Positions 8,853 through 18,258 of a DNA stretch of 64,000 nucleotides are shown here, piece by piece. The notes under the pieces are model-generated. The model saw nothing but the letters and a program-made list of their open reading frames with translations, did no database searches and was not told the DNA's origin. Source of the DNA: Treponema_I sp045599005. Lineage in GTDB: Bacteria; Spirochaetota; Spirochaetia; Treponematales; Treponemataceae. Position 1 is the first letter of the stretch, and each line of letters opens with the position of its first letter. Both the position numbers and the translations under genes were made by a program. The stretch lies in the NCBI GenBank assembly GCA_045599005.1, contig JAZRVF010000025.1:1-64000 (forward strand), in the 5' to 3' direction.

Positions 8853-9743
8853 ATGATTTGGGTAATCGGCTGTAAAGGTATGCTTGGAACTGAAATTTGT
8901 CGTCAGCTTTCTGAAAACAATATTCAGTATGTAAAATCAGATATTGATGTAGATATTACAGATATTGTTGCTCTTCGGAAGTTTGCAAGAGCCTGGGCAG
9001 TAACATGTATCATTAACTGTGCAGCTTATACTGCAGTTGATAAGGCAGAATCAGATGTTGAATTAGCAGCAAAACTAAATGAAATCGCACCTGGTAATAT
9101 TGCTACTGTTGCGGAAGAAAATGGTGCAAGAGTAATTCATATTTCAACGGATTATGTTTTTGACGGAACTGGAGACTTCCCTCGTACTGAAGATATGCCT
9201 GTTGCCCCAATCGGTGTTTATGGTGTAACAAAGGCGGCCGGTGAAAAAGCAGTTGTTGAGAACTCTGATAAATACTACATTCTTCGCACAGCATGGCTTT
9301 ATGGCTGGGCAGGAAAAAACTTTGTTTATACCATGCTTCGTGCAATGAATACTCATGAATCAGTAAAAGTTGTAAATGACCAGAGAGGAACTCCTACTTT
9401 TGCTGCTGACTTAGCGGATGTTATTATCAAAATAATTAAGGATCCAACTATTCCATATGGTATTTATCACTGTACAGATCTTGGTGAAACTACTTGGTGG
9501 GACTTTACAAATGAGATTAAGAAGCAGGGAATTGAAACTGGATGGATTAATGAAACTGGAAAAAACTGTGTGGTAAATCCATGTACTACAGATGAATATC
9601 CTACTCTAGCAAAGAGACCAGCCTATTCTGTTCTGAGCAAGAATAAGATTCAGAATGCTTTGGGCATTACACTTCCAGATTGGAAGAAGAGCTTAAGGGA
9701 ATTTCTTACAAATCCATTATTTGACAAATCAAGAATTGAATAG
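8853..9743 (+). CDS. rmlD: dTDP-4-dehydrorhamnose reductase RmlD
   Basis: Final, NAD(P)H-dependent step to dTDP-L-rhamnose. The 296-residue SDR has GCKGMLGTEI near the N-terminus, NCAAYTAVDKAE, STDYVFDGTGDF and YGVTKAAGE as the YxxxK motif, then LRTAWLYG. It is homologous to the WbvR-like reductase at 2367 but clearly the rhamnose enzyme by position. The 77 nt downstream contain a small hairpin (ACCCTG and CAGGGT around 9768-9784) without a T run, so transcription may continue into the chain-length gene. Confidence 0.94.
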   Translation: MIWVIGCKGMLGTEICRQLSENNIQYVKSDIDVDITDIVALRKFARAWAVTCIINCAAYTAVDKAESDVELAAKLNEIAPGNIATVAEENGARVIHISTDYVFDGTGDFPRTEDMPVAPIGVYGVTKAAGEKAVVENSDKYYILRTAWLYGWAGKNFVYTMLRAMNTHESVKVVNDQRGTPTFAADLADVIIKIIKDPTIPYGIYHCTDLGETTWWDFTNEIKKQGIETGWINETGKNCVVNPCTTDEYPTLAKRPAYSVLSKNKIQNALGITLPDWKKSLREFLTNPLFDKSRIE

Positions 9744-9820
9744 CTGGAAACTGGCTTGCCCCAAAAACCCTGCCGGACAGGGTAGATAATTCCCTGAAAA
9801 AGCATTAAACTGAGTACATT

Positions 9821-10714
9821 ATGAACGAAAACGAAATTACGCAGAATAATCAGGATAACGAAGAGGAAATTTCTTTAATTGACCTGTTTGCGGTTTTAAT
9901 CCGTCATAGAATGCTTATTGTTCTTGGCACTGTGATTGTAACTTTTGTTGCAGGGCTTTATCTGTTTGTGGCTCCTAAGTTCATCAAGAAGCTTGATGAT
10001 AAGTCTGTAACTGTAAGCTACAGTGTAAAGGTTAACACAATTCCTTCTGCCATTCAGGATAAATTGGCGGTTTCTACTCCCGGTTCTGTTGCGAAGTATT
10101 ATGCAGGCCGTATCCAGTTTCTGGTTGATGAGTTCAAGGCTTTTCCTGTTTTTACAGATGAAGATTCCCAGATGTCTGAATTTGAATTCAATAAATTTGT
10201 ACAGGATTTATTGACTCAGAAAAAATATCAGATACAGAATGTTGGGCTTGGGAATGATTTTGATATTACTATGAAAATTCCTCTCGCAAAACTTGAAGTC
10301 TCCAATGCTCTTGTAAAAGATATTGTTTCAAAAATCGAGATTGAACTTGATGAAAGTTTTGCTCCGTTAATTGATGATCTTGCTGAAAACACTGAAAAAT
10401 CAATAGAAAAAGCTGTCGCTATGGCTTCCACCACAACTGATATGTCTGCCTTGCAGAATCTGGAGAGTCTTTCTGTTGAAATTGAACACTATAAAGCTAC
10501 ACAAACAAACTTCCTTGAATTGAAAGAAACTCCCTTTGTAATACCTGAAGCTCAGGGACGTGCCAAAAAACTCATTATTGTCTGTTTTGCTGCCTTCTTT
10601 ATTTTTGTACTGGTGGCTTTCCTTTTGAATGCTATCCAAAATATCAAGGCTGACCCTGAGGCAAGTAAAGTGATTTCAGATGCATGGAATTCGGGGAAGC
10701 ATTCTAAAAAGTAA
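9821..10714 (+). CDS. Wzz-like polysaccharide chain-length protein
   Basis: A 297-residue inner-membrane protein with Wzz/PCP architecture. It has an acidic N-terminus, the family entry motif EISLIDLFAVLIRHR and one transmembrane helix (about residues 30-52). A periplasmic domain follows with a helical region around 150-225, then a second helix near the C-terminus (about 249-271). Such proteins set the modal chain length of polysaccharide built by a Wzy polymerase. The periplasmic part is divergent and the call rests on topology, the N-terminal motif and position after rmlD. It overlaps the following permease start by 3 bases, so the polysaccharide and transporter genes may share a transcript. 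Confidence 0.75.
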   Translation: MNENEITQNNQDNEEEISLIDLFAVLIRHRMLIVLGTVIVTFVAGLYLFVAPKFIKKLDDKSVTVSYSVKVNTIPSAIQDKLAVSTPGSVAKYYAGRIQFLVDEFKAFPVFTDEDSQMSEFEFNKFVQDLLTQKKYQIQNVGLGNDFDITMKIPLAKLEVSNALVKDIVSKIEIELDESFAPLIDDLAENTEKSIEKAVAMASTTTDMSALQNLESLSVEIEHYKATQTNFLELKETPFVIPEAQGRAKKLIIVCFAAFFIFVLVAFLLNAIQNIKADPEASKVISDAWNSGKHSKK

Positions 10715-12189
10715 TGATTCTCAAACTGGCTATTAAAAACGTTATTTCTCGCAGAAGTTCTTTTGTAATCATTGTATTCATGTCTTTTGCGGTCTGCCTT
10801 TTCTGCATTGCAAATGCGGTTTTTGACAGCACTGAGCAGGGGGTTCAGGCAACCTTTGTAACAAGCTTTACCGGGGATGTGGTGATTCGTCCTCAAAGTA
10901 CAAATCAGCTCAGTCTTTTTGGTGATGAGACTCCAGTGACTGGTGAACTTACTGAAATCGATCACCTTGTTCCTTTTCCCGAAATCTGTGATTTTCTGAA
11001 AGGTAACAGACTTGTCAGAGCCTTTACACCCCAGGTTTCCTGTATGACAGCCATGGAATTCGGCAGTCAGAGGTTAGCTGTCTATGCTTTTGGTGTAAAT
11101 GGTGACGAGTACCTTTCCATAATGGAATCCATTCATATTCTTGAAGGCGAACCCTTTGTTGCCGGGCAGAAAGGAATGATGCTCAGTGACAGAACTGCGG
11201 CAAAACTTGGTGCCCGAGTTGGTGATACTGTTCAGTTTACTGTTGCGGATGGTCCGAACTTCCGTATCCGTGCTGCTCCTGTTACTGCCATTTTTACCTA
11301 TGACATTTACAACGATATTTTTGAACGCTTTGTCCTGGTTGACGGGGATACAGTCCGTTCTCTTTTGGATATGGATTCTGGTGCTGTTGTTGAAGATGCT
11401 CACATTGATGAAGATGCCATGAACCTTCTGGATCTTGACCTTGATCTGGATTCTCTTTTTGATGATTTCAGTGATACGGATGCAATCTGGGATTTGTTTG
11501 AAGATGAAGAAGTTGAAAACTTTGAAGAATCCGAAGAGATTCCTGACACTGGTTCTTTTTTTGCCGCAGAAAACATTGAGCCTGCTTACACGGCTTCAAA
11601 TTCCTGGAATTATCTGATTCTTAGGCTGAATTCTGGTGTTGATTCAAAAAGAGCAATTAATAAGCTGAATGGCGCATTCCGGAAAAAGGGCTGGCCTGTT
11701 CAGGCAACAGACTGGCGGCATGCGGCTGGAAGTACCGCTCTGTATTTATACTGGATGCGGGTGATTTTCAATATCGGTATCAGTATTGTCCTTTTTGCAG
11801 GCTTTATTATTGTGAATAATACTCTTGTTGTAAATGTTCTGGACCGTACTCAGGAAATAGGTACTCTTCGTGCTATCGGTACAAAAAAGACTTTTATCGC
11901 TCTTGAATGTATGGCAGAAACTTTTTTCATGACTCTTTTAAGCGGTGTGGCAGGTGTTATTCTTGGAAAAATTGGCTGCCATCTCATTACAAAAGCCCAT
12001 ATTGTGTTTCATAATTCCTTTTTAATCCAGCTTTTTGGTGGTGAGGCTCTGACTGTTATTGTTTCCGGTGGAAATATAGCCAAAATGTTCCTGCTTGTAA
12101 TTGTACTTGGCTTTCTCGGCTGGATTTACCCGGTTCTCAACGCTGTAAAAATCAGTCCTGTCAGGGCAATGCAGGGGGGACGCCAGTGA
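10714..12189 (+). CDS. ABC transporter permease, LolC/MacB (FtsX) type, with acidic insertion
   Basis: A 491-residue type VII ABC permease with an N-terminal membrane helix (about 13-35), a large periplasmic MacB_PCD-like domain and three C-terminal helices (about 350-485). The C-terminal segment NTLVVNVLDRTQEIGTLRAIGTKK is the FtsX coupling region. Unusual is a strongly acidic insertion at about residues 219-285 in the periplasmic domain, including DLDLDLDSLFDDF and WDLFEDEE. With the second permease, the LolA-like protein and the LolD-like ATPase it probably forms a lipoprotein-releasing or related envelope exporter. It overlaps the next permease by 4 bases. Confidence 0.82.
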   Translation: MILKLAIKNVISRRSSFVIIVFMSFAVCLFCIANAVFDSTEQGVQATFVTSFTGDVVIRPQSTNQLSLFGDETPVTGELTEIDHLVPFPEICDFLKGNRLVRAFTPQVSCMTAMEFGSQRLAVYAFGVNGDEYLSIMESIHILEGEPFVAGQKGMMLSDRTAAKLGARVGDTVQFTVADGPNFRIRAAPVTAIFTYDIYNDIFERFVLVDGDTVRSLLDMDSGAVVEDAHIDEDAMNLLDLDLDLDSLFDDFSDTDAIWDLFEDEEVENFEESEEIPDTGSFFAAENIEPAYTASNSWNYLILRLNSGVDSKRAINKLNGAFRKKGWPVQATDWRHAAGSTALYLYWMRVIFNIGISIVLFAGFIIVNNTLVVNVLDRTQEIGTLRAIGTKKTFIALECMAETFFMTLLSGVAGVILGKIGCHLITKAHIVFHNSFLIQLFGGEALTVIVSGGNIAKMFLLVIVLGFLGWIYPVLNAVKISPVRAMQGGRQ

Positions 12190-13466
12190 AATCCATTCTC
12201 CTTGCGGTCAAATCCTTGGTATACCGTCGCAGACAGTATCTTTCCTTAATACTGGTCTGTCTTTTTGGTGTGGGGGTCTCTCTTTTCTGTCTCTTTTTGG
12301 TTGATGGAATGCTGGATGCTCTGCAGTACAAGGCCAAGATTTATTATGGAGGAGATCTGCAGTTCCTGGGTGAAAGTGTTGGCTTGAATATTTCCGATCC
12401 TGATAAAATTATTGATCAGATCCGTGAAGTTTTTCCTGAAAATGCAGTCATATCCAAAAGATATGATTTTGATGCGGATTATGCAGCTTTTTATTTTGAA
12501 GGAACAGGAGTGCGTCAGCGTGTGATCAAAGGCATTGATTTCGATGTTGAGAAGCAGCTTTTTTCCAACTGGAATTTTTCTTCTGGCGGTATTGATGATA
12601 TTGCTGGAACTAACGGAGTTTTACTTTCGGAACCGATTGCCCAGATGCTGGAAGCAAAGGTTGGGGACGAAATTACCTTTATGGTCAGAAACAGCCGTAA
12701 TCAGATAAATACTCATACTCTTATTCTTAAAGGCATTTTTAAGGATTCCAGTCTTTTTGGTATGTATACTTCTTATATGGATGCAACACTTCTGAAGCAG
12801 ATTTATGGTTACCCGGAACAATTCTGTAACCGTATCTGTATTTTCTTCCCGGATGGAAGTCCTTCGGAAGAACAGATTCAGGGGTACCAGGTTGCGCTGG
12901 AACAGAAATTCAGAATGTATCCCTTGTGCGAGGATAAACAGGAATTTTACAATGCACGTTTTGGTTTGGAAATGCCAGCCTACGCTCTGATCAAACTCAG
13001 TGCCAATCTGCAGGAAGTTCAGATTCTGATTGATGCTATGAAACTTATTGCTGCCTTTGTGATTATTATGCTTGTAATTATTATTGTTGCAGGCGTCAGC
13101 AGCACTTTCCGTGTGATTGTCATTAAACGGGTGAATGAAATCGGTATTTATAAAGCTATCGGTATGAAAAGGCCAAAAATCATGGGAATGCTGCTTTGTG
13201 AAACCGGTGCTCTCATATTTACTGGTTGTATTGCCGGTTTTGTTTTCTCTCTGGTTTTGTGCTGGGTTGCAAGTTTTTTCAATCTGAGTTTTATTCCTGC
13301 TTTTGATATTTTTCTTACAAACGGTGTGTTAAAGGCTAAGATTTCCTTTATGTACTTTGTTTATGTGTCTGCTGCAGTTATTGTAACTACTACCATTGCT
13401 GTGTTGTTTGCAATCCGAAAGTCAGTAAAGATTTCTCCTTGTGAGGCATTGGCCACTACAGAATAA
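12186..13466 (+). CDS. ABC transporter permease, LolE/MacB (FtsX) type
   Basis: A 426-residue partner of the preceding permease, starting at GTG 12186 inside its last codons. It has the same plan: N-terminal helix (about 19-41), periplasmic domain, and three C-terminal helices beginning near residue 285 with the coupling segment RVNEIGIYKAIGMKR. It lacks the acidic insertion of its partner. Two different FtsX-type permeases next to a LolA-like periplasmic protein match a LolCE heterodimer, which extracts lipoproteins from the inner membrane; export of another envelope component is possible. Confidence 0.82.
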   Translation: MKSILLAVKSLVYRRRQYLSLILVCLFGVGVSLFCLFLVDGMLDALQYKAKIYYGGDLQFLGESVGLNISDPDKIIDQIREVFPENAVISKRYDFDADYAAFYFEGTGVRQRVIKGIDFDVEKQLFSNWNFSSGGIDDIAGTNGVLLSEPIAQMLEAKVGDEITFMVRNSRNQINTHTLILKGIFKDSSLFGMYTSYMDATLLKQIYGYPEQFCNRICIFFPDGSPSEEQIQGYQVALEQKFRMYPLCEDKQEFYNARFGLEMPAYALIKLSANLQEVQILIDAMKLIAAFVIIMLVIIIVAGVSSTFRVIVIKRVNEIGIYKAIGMKRPKIMGMLLCETGALIFTGCIAGFVFSLVLCWVASFFNLSFIPAFDIFLTNGVLKAKISFMYFVYVSAAVIVTTTIAVLFAIRKSVKISPCEALATTE

Positions 13467-13483
13467 CTTTTTTAGAGGTGATT

Positions 13484-14272
13484 ATGAAAAAGGTCTTATT
13501 TATATTTGCACTTCTTTTCTGTGCATCTGGAATTTTTGCTGTTACCGCAGCAGAGGCTGAAAAACTTCTGCAGCAGGCTCAGGACAATACTGCATTCTTT
13601 GAGACTGATTTCAGTGGGAATTACACTGTTGTTCAGGAAAAGCCTGGTGAAGGTAAAAGTATGACTGAGGCAATTATGTACCGCCGGGATAAAACCGGAA
13701 GCTGGACAATTCTGATTACCGGGCCAGCTAAGGAAAAAGGAAAAGGTTATCTTCAGTATGATGAAAATATCTGGTTCTATGACCCTGCAGACAGGCGCTT
13801 TACTTTTACAAATGCGAAAGATAAATTCCAGAATACAAACGCTAATACGTCTGACTTTGCTCCTCAATATTATGTGCGCGATTACTCAATTGTCAGTGCT
13901 GAAGAAGTTGTTCTTGGTAAGCTTGACTGCGTTCTTTTTGAGCTGAAAGCTAAGGTTGATAATGTTGCTTATCCGGTTCTGAAGGTTTGGGTTACAAAAG
14001 ATGATGGTCTTGTACGCAAGAAGGAAGATTATTCTTTGAGTGGTCAGAAACTTAGGACAACAGCAATTCCTTCTTATCAGATTGTGAAAAATGGCACGCG
14101 TTCTTATTCTGTTCCTGTAAGTATGGTTATTCAGGATAACCTCCGGGGAAAGAAAATCGAAGGCAAGGTCCAGTATGAAAAAACTCAGATCACAATAAAG
14201 AACATTTCTTTTGAAAAAGTAAGCGATACAGTTTATACTAAACCATACCTTGAATTGATGAGTGATAAATAA
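13484..14272 (+). CDS. LolA-like outer-membrane lipoprotein-sorting protein
   Basis: A 262-residue exported protein with a signal peptide (MKKVLFIFALLFCASGIFA, cleavage after about residue 19). The mature part resembles the LolA/LppX half-barrel fold as found in the outer-membrane lipoprotein-sorting family: RRDKTGSWTILITGP, KGYLQYDENIWFYDP, repeated beta strands and a C-terminal KISFEK-type strand. Start ATG 13484 is preceded by AGAGG; the GTG at 13478 is less likely. It would accept a lipid-modified substrate from the permease complex encoded upstream. The stop overlaps the following start, which argues for co-translation. Confidence 0.8.
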   Translation: MKKVLFIFALLFCASGIFAVTAAEAEKLLQQAQDNTAFFETDFSGNYTVVQEKPGEGKSMTEAIMYRRDKTGSWTILITGPAKEKGKGYLQYDENIWFYDPADRRFTFTNAKDKFQNTNANTSDFAPQYYVRDYSIVSAEEVVLGKLDCVLFELKAKVDNVAYPVLKVWVTKDDGLVRKKEDYSLSGQKLRTTAIPSYQIVKNGTRSYSVPVSMVIQDNLRGKKIEGKVQYEKTQITIKNISFEKVSDTVYTKPYLELMSDK

Positions 14273-15450
14273 TGAACTGTTCTTTTTTTAAGAAAGTTTT
14301 ATTCGCAGCAGTTTTGTGTGTTCTGGGGTCTGCTTTGGTTCTTGCCCAGGAATCTTATGATGACTTTGATGACTGGGATGATCTGGATGATCTGTTCGGA
14401 GCTTCTGAAGATGTTGTTGTTGAACAGAGTGCTCCTGTTGTTGCTGCAGCCACTGCCAGTACAGATTCTTCGCTCATAAAATTCTTTGGTTCTATGAGTG
14501 CAGATGTTGGTGCTGCTGCAACTTTTGATAAAACGTTCCATCCATCCGGTTATTTTGATTTTACAAATACTTTGAAAATGAAGGTTCGCCCAAGCAGCCT
14601 TATTTCTGTTAACGGTGCAATAACGACTTCTGTCTCGAACAAGTTTTCTTTGGGTTTGGATTATCTTTATTTTGATTACCTTGCATTTGACAAGATCTAT
14701 ATTTCTGCAGGAAAAAAAGATGAATCTCTTGGTGGATATACCCGCCTGCTTACTGAAAGTGCTGTTACTGATACTTCGGGTCTTGTGAATGTGGAAGTTA
14801 AATATCCTTGGAGTACGGGAACCTTAATTCTTCTTGGTGCCTATAATCAGAATAATGCTGCAGCAAATCCTTCTGCCAGTGATTTAACTTATGCTGTTGA
14901 TTTTGAACAGACAGTTGGTCATACAAGTGTGAATGTTTTCGCGAAAAAATATGCTTCCAATGAAATGTCTGAGGGTGTTCATAAACATCCGGCTTTTGGT
15001 ATTGAGGCAAAACGCACAATCTTTGGTTATGATGCTTATATTCAGGGAATTGCCAGCCTTGCGGATTACAAAAACCTTGCTTCTAAAAATGGATATGAAA
15101 GAGTTGCCGCAACTGCTGGTTTTTACAGACTGTGGGATGGAAAAGATCCTAATTTTGGTTTGAACATTGAATACAAGTATGTTTGGACCCCTCTTAGTAA
15201 TACTGTTACTTCTAATCAGTTTCTTTATGTTCAGGCAGGAATAAAAAGACTTGGTAAAAATAAAAATCTGAAATTCGGGTTAGATTGGAATCACAACATT
15301 ACTGGGGGTAGCGGAGATGTGAAAGCTGCATTCCTTGTCGGCGGCCTGTTCCATAATGCTAACTGGTCTAATGCTGTTGAGGTGAAGTATACAAAAGAGG
15401 GAATTACTCCAGCAATTGCGTCTTTCATTTCTATAAGCCTGGATTATTAA
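14272..15450 (+). CDS. Predicted outer-membrane beta-barrel protein with Asp-rich N-terminus
   Basis: A 392-residue protein with a signal peptide (cleaved around ALVLAQ, residues 20-26), then an acidic stretch rich in D and W (YDDFDDWDDLDDLF, about residues 29-42). Alternating hydrophobic/polar strands follow to the end, finishing SFISISLDY with an aromatic C-terminal residue as in many outer-membrane barrels. I do not recognise a named family. Tight linkage to a LolA-like carrier and two Lol-type permeases suggests it is the outer-membrane partner or substrate receptor of that system. The acidic segment resembles the insertion in the first permease. Confidence 0.72.
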   Translation: MNCSFFKKVLFAAVLCVLGSALVLAQESYDDFDDWDDLDDLFGASEDVVVEQSAPVVAAATASTDSSLIKFFGSMSADVGAAATFDKTFHPSGYFDFTNTLKMKVRPSSLISVNGAITTSVSNKFSLGLDYLYFDYLAFDKIYISAGKKDESLGGYTRLLTESAVTDTSGLVNVEVKYPWSTGTLILLGAYNQNNAAANPSASDLTYAVDFEQTVGHTSVNVFAKKYASNEMSEGVHKHPAFGIEAKRTIFGYDAYIQGIASLADYKNLASKNGYERVAATAGFYRLWDGKDPNFGLNIEYKYVWTPLSNTVTSNQFLYVQAGIKRLGKNKNLKFGLDWNHNITGGSGDVKAAFLVGGLFHNANWSNAVEVKYTKEGITPAIASFISISLDY

Positions 15451-15472
15451 CTTTTGTGGAATTTCTCTTTTT

Positions 15473-16195
15473 TTAGCACAGTTTCCCGTCGCGAATTTTT
15501 ATTACATGATTTGCCATCTGTACAATTTTTGCATCGTGAGTAGAAAAAATAAAGGTTGTTTTCAGTTCCAGGTTTATTTTCTGCATAAGAGCCAGAATCT
15601 GATCTCCGTTCGCAGAATCGAGGTTTGCTGTCGGTTCATCGGCAAGAATAATAGGGCATTTTGTGATAAGAGCACGGGCAATGGCAACACGCTGGCGCTG
15701 TCCACCACTTAACTCACTGGGTTTGTGTTTTTTCCAGTCTGTAAGACCGACTGTTTCAATCAGAAAATCGGTCCATTCTTCCAGTTCTTTTTTGTTCATC
15801 GAATCTTTTGCAGGTGAAGACCCGATCTCCAAAGGCATTGTAATGTTTTCGTAAACATTCAGAACAGGAATAAGATTAAAGGTCTGGAAAACAAATCCTA
15901 ACTGCCGGCGGCGTAAATCTGTAAGACGGGCATCTAATCGTAATGGCAGGCTTTTTGTCTTTGATAGATCTATGTCTTTGTAAACATCAATTCCGTTAAG
16001 AATCAGGTTTCCGGAATTTGGAATATCTGTAAGACCGATAATGTTTAATAAAGTGGATTTTCCGGAGCCTGAAGGTCCTGAAATAGCTACAAATTCGCCC
16101 TGTTCAACTGTAAAAGATACATTATCAACGGCCCGAACCTGGACTTTTTCCATCTGATAAATTTTGCTGATGTTTTTTAATTCAACCAAAGCCAT
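15473..16195 (-). CDS. ABC transporter ATPase, LolD/MacB type
   Basis: A 240-residue ATP-binding subunit. Walker A is GPSGSGKST (residues 40-48), the Q-loop lies in GFVFQTFNLIPVLNVYENI, the signature is SGGQRQRVAIARAL, Walker B is PIILADEPTANLD and the H-loop is FSTHD. NLIPVLNVYENI before the helical part is typical of LolD/MacB exporters. It is convergent with the permease operon and separated from the barrel gene by 22 nt, so ATPase and permeases are made from different transcripts. A 25-residue insertion between Walker A and the Q-loop (about 65-90) is longer than usual. Confidence 0.88.
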   Translation of the reverse strand: MALVELKNISKIYQMEKVQVRAVDNVSFTVEQGEFVAISGPSGSGKSTLLNIIGLTDIPNSGNLILNGIDVYKDIDLSKTKSLPLRLDARLTDLRRRQLGFVFQTFNLIPVLNVYENITMPLEIGSSPAKDSMNKKELEEWTDFLIETVGLTDWKKHKPSELSGGQRQRVAIARALITKCPIILADEPTANLDSANGDQILALMQKINLELKTTFIFSTHDAKIVQMANHVIKIRDGKLC

Positions 16196-16230
16196 AAAAG
16201 TAGTATAAATAAAAAAATAAAAATGGACAA

Positions 16231-17454
16231 TTATGATATGATGGCGGAATTTTCCACCAGAAACAGTTTCATCCTGCCTTTGCCTTTAATCTCTTTCTCG
16301 CCAAGATCTGTGTATGCAAAGGAATCTCCAAGTTTTGAGCAGACATCCTCTGTGGCACAGAGTTTCATCTCCTGGCTGGAAGTTTCCATCCGGCTTGCAA
16401 CGTTCACCGTATCACCGAAAACGTCGTAGATGTATTTCTTGATTCCAACGATTCCCGCCACAACGGTTCCTGTGTGGATTCCAAGTCTTATAGTCCATTT
16501 ATGTTCCGCGGTCCTATTCCGTTCCTGCAGGTAATCGCGGCACTCAAGGGCTGCAAGGACCAGGTTCTCTGTGTGGGCCTCATCCTCCACCGGGAGTCCG
16601 CAGACTGCAAGATATGCATCCCCGATTGTCTTTATCCGGACACAGTTGTGTTTATCCATTATCCTGTCAAAGTTTGTGAAGATGTCATTCAGCTCATTGA
16701 TCAGAATCTCAGGCGAAAGATCCTTTGAGATCCTTGTGAAGTTCACTATGTCAGTAAAAAGCACCGTCACGTTGTTGAACATCTCCGGCTCTGTGGAACC
16801 TTTTTCCCTCAGGATCTCCACCAGTTTCCTGGGAAGAATGTTCTCTAGCAGTTCCTCGTTCTTCTGGTTCAGTTCCTCAAGACTGTTCTCTATATAGTTG
16901 ATGATCAGCTTGAAGATCAGAATCATCGTAAGGACAACAACCATTGTGGCGATTATGTTCACGGCGCGGACCGTCTTCAGGACCGAATCCTCAAGAACGT
17001 AGACCGGATCTGTGCGTGAGAAGACAATCTCGCAGGCAAAGAAAACCAGAAGACAGATGAATGAAATCGGGATTCCCACGTGGAAATTCCGTTTTTCGAT
17101 AAGGTAGGGGTAAATCACCAGAATGATTATCAGAAAGTGGAAACCGGCAAGGGATCCAAGGAAGTAATCGGCCATGATCTGATGGATTATCACTTCAAAT
17201 AAGGTGATGAAGAAGACCAGTGTCTCGTTCTTGAACTTAAAAAGAATGAAAATGCAGACGCTGAAGCAGGATACACTGAAAATGTTGAAATAAAACATCT
17301 GCGTGATTCCAAAAACATTGAAGAAAACCAGAAAACAGATGTGATAAACAAGGGCAAATACTTCGGAAAGGCTTGTCACGATAAAACCGCGCTCATTCCG
17401 TGCAAGTCTTTTCCCTAAAAAATTCAGCAGTGAAAGAAAATTGATCTTTTGCAT
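16231..17454 (-). CDS. Membrane-bound class III adenylate cyclase
   Basis: Predicted to make cyclic AMP. The 407-residue protein has about six hydrophobic segments in its first 210 residues, then a linker helix (ENSLEELNQKNEELLENILP) and a class III cyclase homology domain. VLFTDIVNFT and IKTIGDAYLAVCGLP give the two metal-binding aspartates and the base-contacting lysine. VFGDTVNVASRME supplies an aspartate as expected for ATP rather than GTP, plus the transition-state asparagine. The sensory part is unrecognised. The gene follows the small membrane-protein gene 58 nt upstream on the same strand. Confidence 0.86.
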   Translation of the reverse strand: MQKINFLSLLNFLGKRLARNERGFIVTSLSEVFALVYHICFLVFFNVFGITQMFYFNIFSVSCFSVCIFILFKFKNETLVFFITLFEVIIHQIMADYFLGSLAGFHFLIIILVIYPYLIEKRNFHVGIPISFICLLVFFACEIVFSRTDPVYVLEDSVLKTVRAVNIIATMVVVLTMILIFKLIINYIENSLEELNQKNEELLENILPRKLVEILREKGSTEPEMFNNVTVLFTDIVNFTRISKDLSPEILINELNDIFTNFDRIMDKHNCVRIKTIGDAYLAVCGLPVEDEAHTENLVLAALECRDYLQERNRTAEHKWTIRLGIHTGTVVAGIVGIKKYIYDVFGDTVNVASRMETSSQEMKLCATEDVCSKLGDSFAYTDLGEKEIKGKGRMKLFLVENSAIIS

Positions 17455-17512
17455 CCGGACACCTTCGGAAAAGTTTTTTTTGATCTGCTCCAGGCTGGAA
17501 AATAGCCGGGAG

Positions 17513-18106
17513 CTACCGCTTCAGTTCGTTCTCCATCAGTTCCAGAATCTTGTTCTGTGTCAGTCTGGCGCTCTGTTCCTTAAGCGGGTTGAATCTGTCT
17601 TCCGCGATTATGCCGCTTGTGCAGTAATCGCACAGAAAGGCGCACATTTTATCCATAAAATCACCGGCTTCTGCAATGGCGGGACTGTTGAAGGAAAAAG
17701 CGGTCTCCCTCGCTGTGGCAGTGAAGTCAGCTGCAAGAACTGTGTTTGCGGCGGTCTCCTGTGCGCTGGCAATGAACTTCTCCTTTTTGAAGCCAAGGGA
17801 AAGAACAAGTGCCTCACAGAGATTCTTGCGTTTTGATGTGTCGGAGGCTGCAAACATTTCCAGGGATGCGCAGTAGAATTTTTTGAAAAGGGAATAGATT
17901 CTGTAGCGACGCTCAAAAAGAGAGGCGTTTATGTGCAGCTCAAACTGCAGCTCCTGATTCCGTGCAAGCATGCGGATCACTTTGTTCTGTCTTGCCGCCG
18001 CATAAAAAAGCGCTATGATCGCAAAAATCCCGCAGATTGCCGTGAGCATTGAGCCTGTCGCGGCCCAGTCAGTAGTTCTGAAAAACAAAGCCAATGAATC
18101 ATTCAT
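17513..18106 (-). CDS. Hypothetical single-span membrane protein
   Basis: A 197-residue protein I do not recognise. ATG 18106 is chosen because it places a clean membrane segment (TGSMLTAICGIFAIIALFYAAA, about residues 14-35) near the N-terminus; a longer open frame upstream reads through the divergent promoter region. After the helix comes a charged, mostly helical cytoplasmic part (RMLARNQELQFELHINASLFERRYRIYSLF) with weakly conserved character. It is followed on the same strand by the adenylate cyclase, so a shared transcript and a role in envelope sensing are possible but unsupported by motifs. Confidence 0.6.
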   Translation of the reverse strand: MNDSLALFFRTTDWAATGSMLTAICGIFAIIALFYAAARQNKVIRMLARNQELQFELHINASLFERRYRIYSLFKKFYCASLEMFAASDTSKRKNLCEALVLSLGFKKEKFIASAQETAANTVLAADFTATARETAFSFNSPAIAEAGDFMDKMCAFLCDYCTSGIIAEDRFNPLKEQSARLTQNKILELMENELKR

Positions 18107-18198
18107 GATGAAAGTATGCAGAAAAAACCGGCCCTTTGCAAGGTGTCGCAGGTGTACAATGACCGTGCTTCCCCGGCGGGTGTGGCTGCACAAAATAT

Positions 18199-18226
18199 TT
18201 GCTTTTTTGTAACTAAGTGGTAAAAT
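18199..18226 (+). promoter_or_regulatory. Sigma-70-type promoter of the aminotransferase-glgA operon
   Basis: TTGCTT at 18199-18204 and TAAAAT at 18221-18226 are separated by 16 bases. Transcription would begin near 18233, which excludes the in-frame starts at 18217 and 18229 and supports ATG 18259 for the aminotransferase. Confidence 0.5.
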
Positions 18227-18258
18227 CAATGAATCCAAAGAATTCAAGGACGGAAAAT

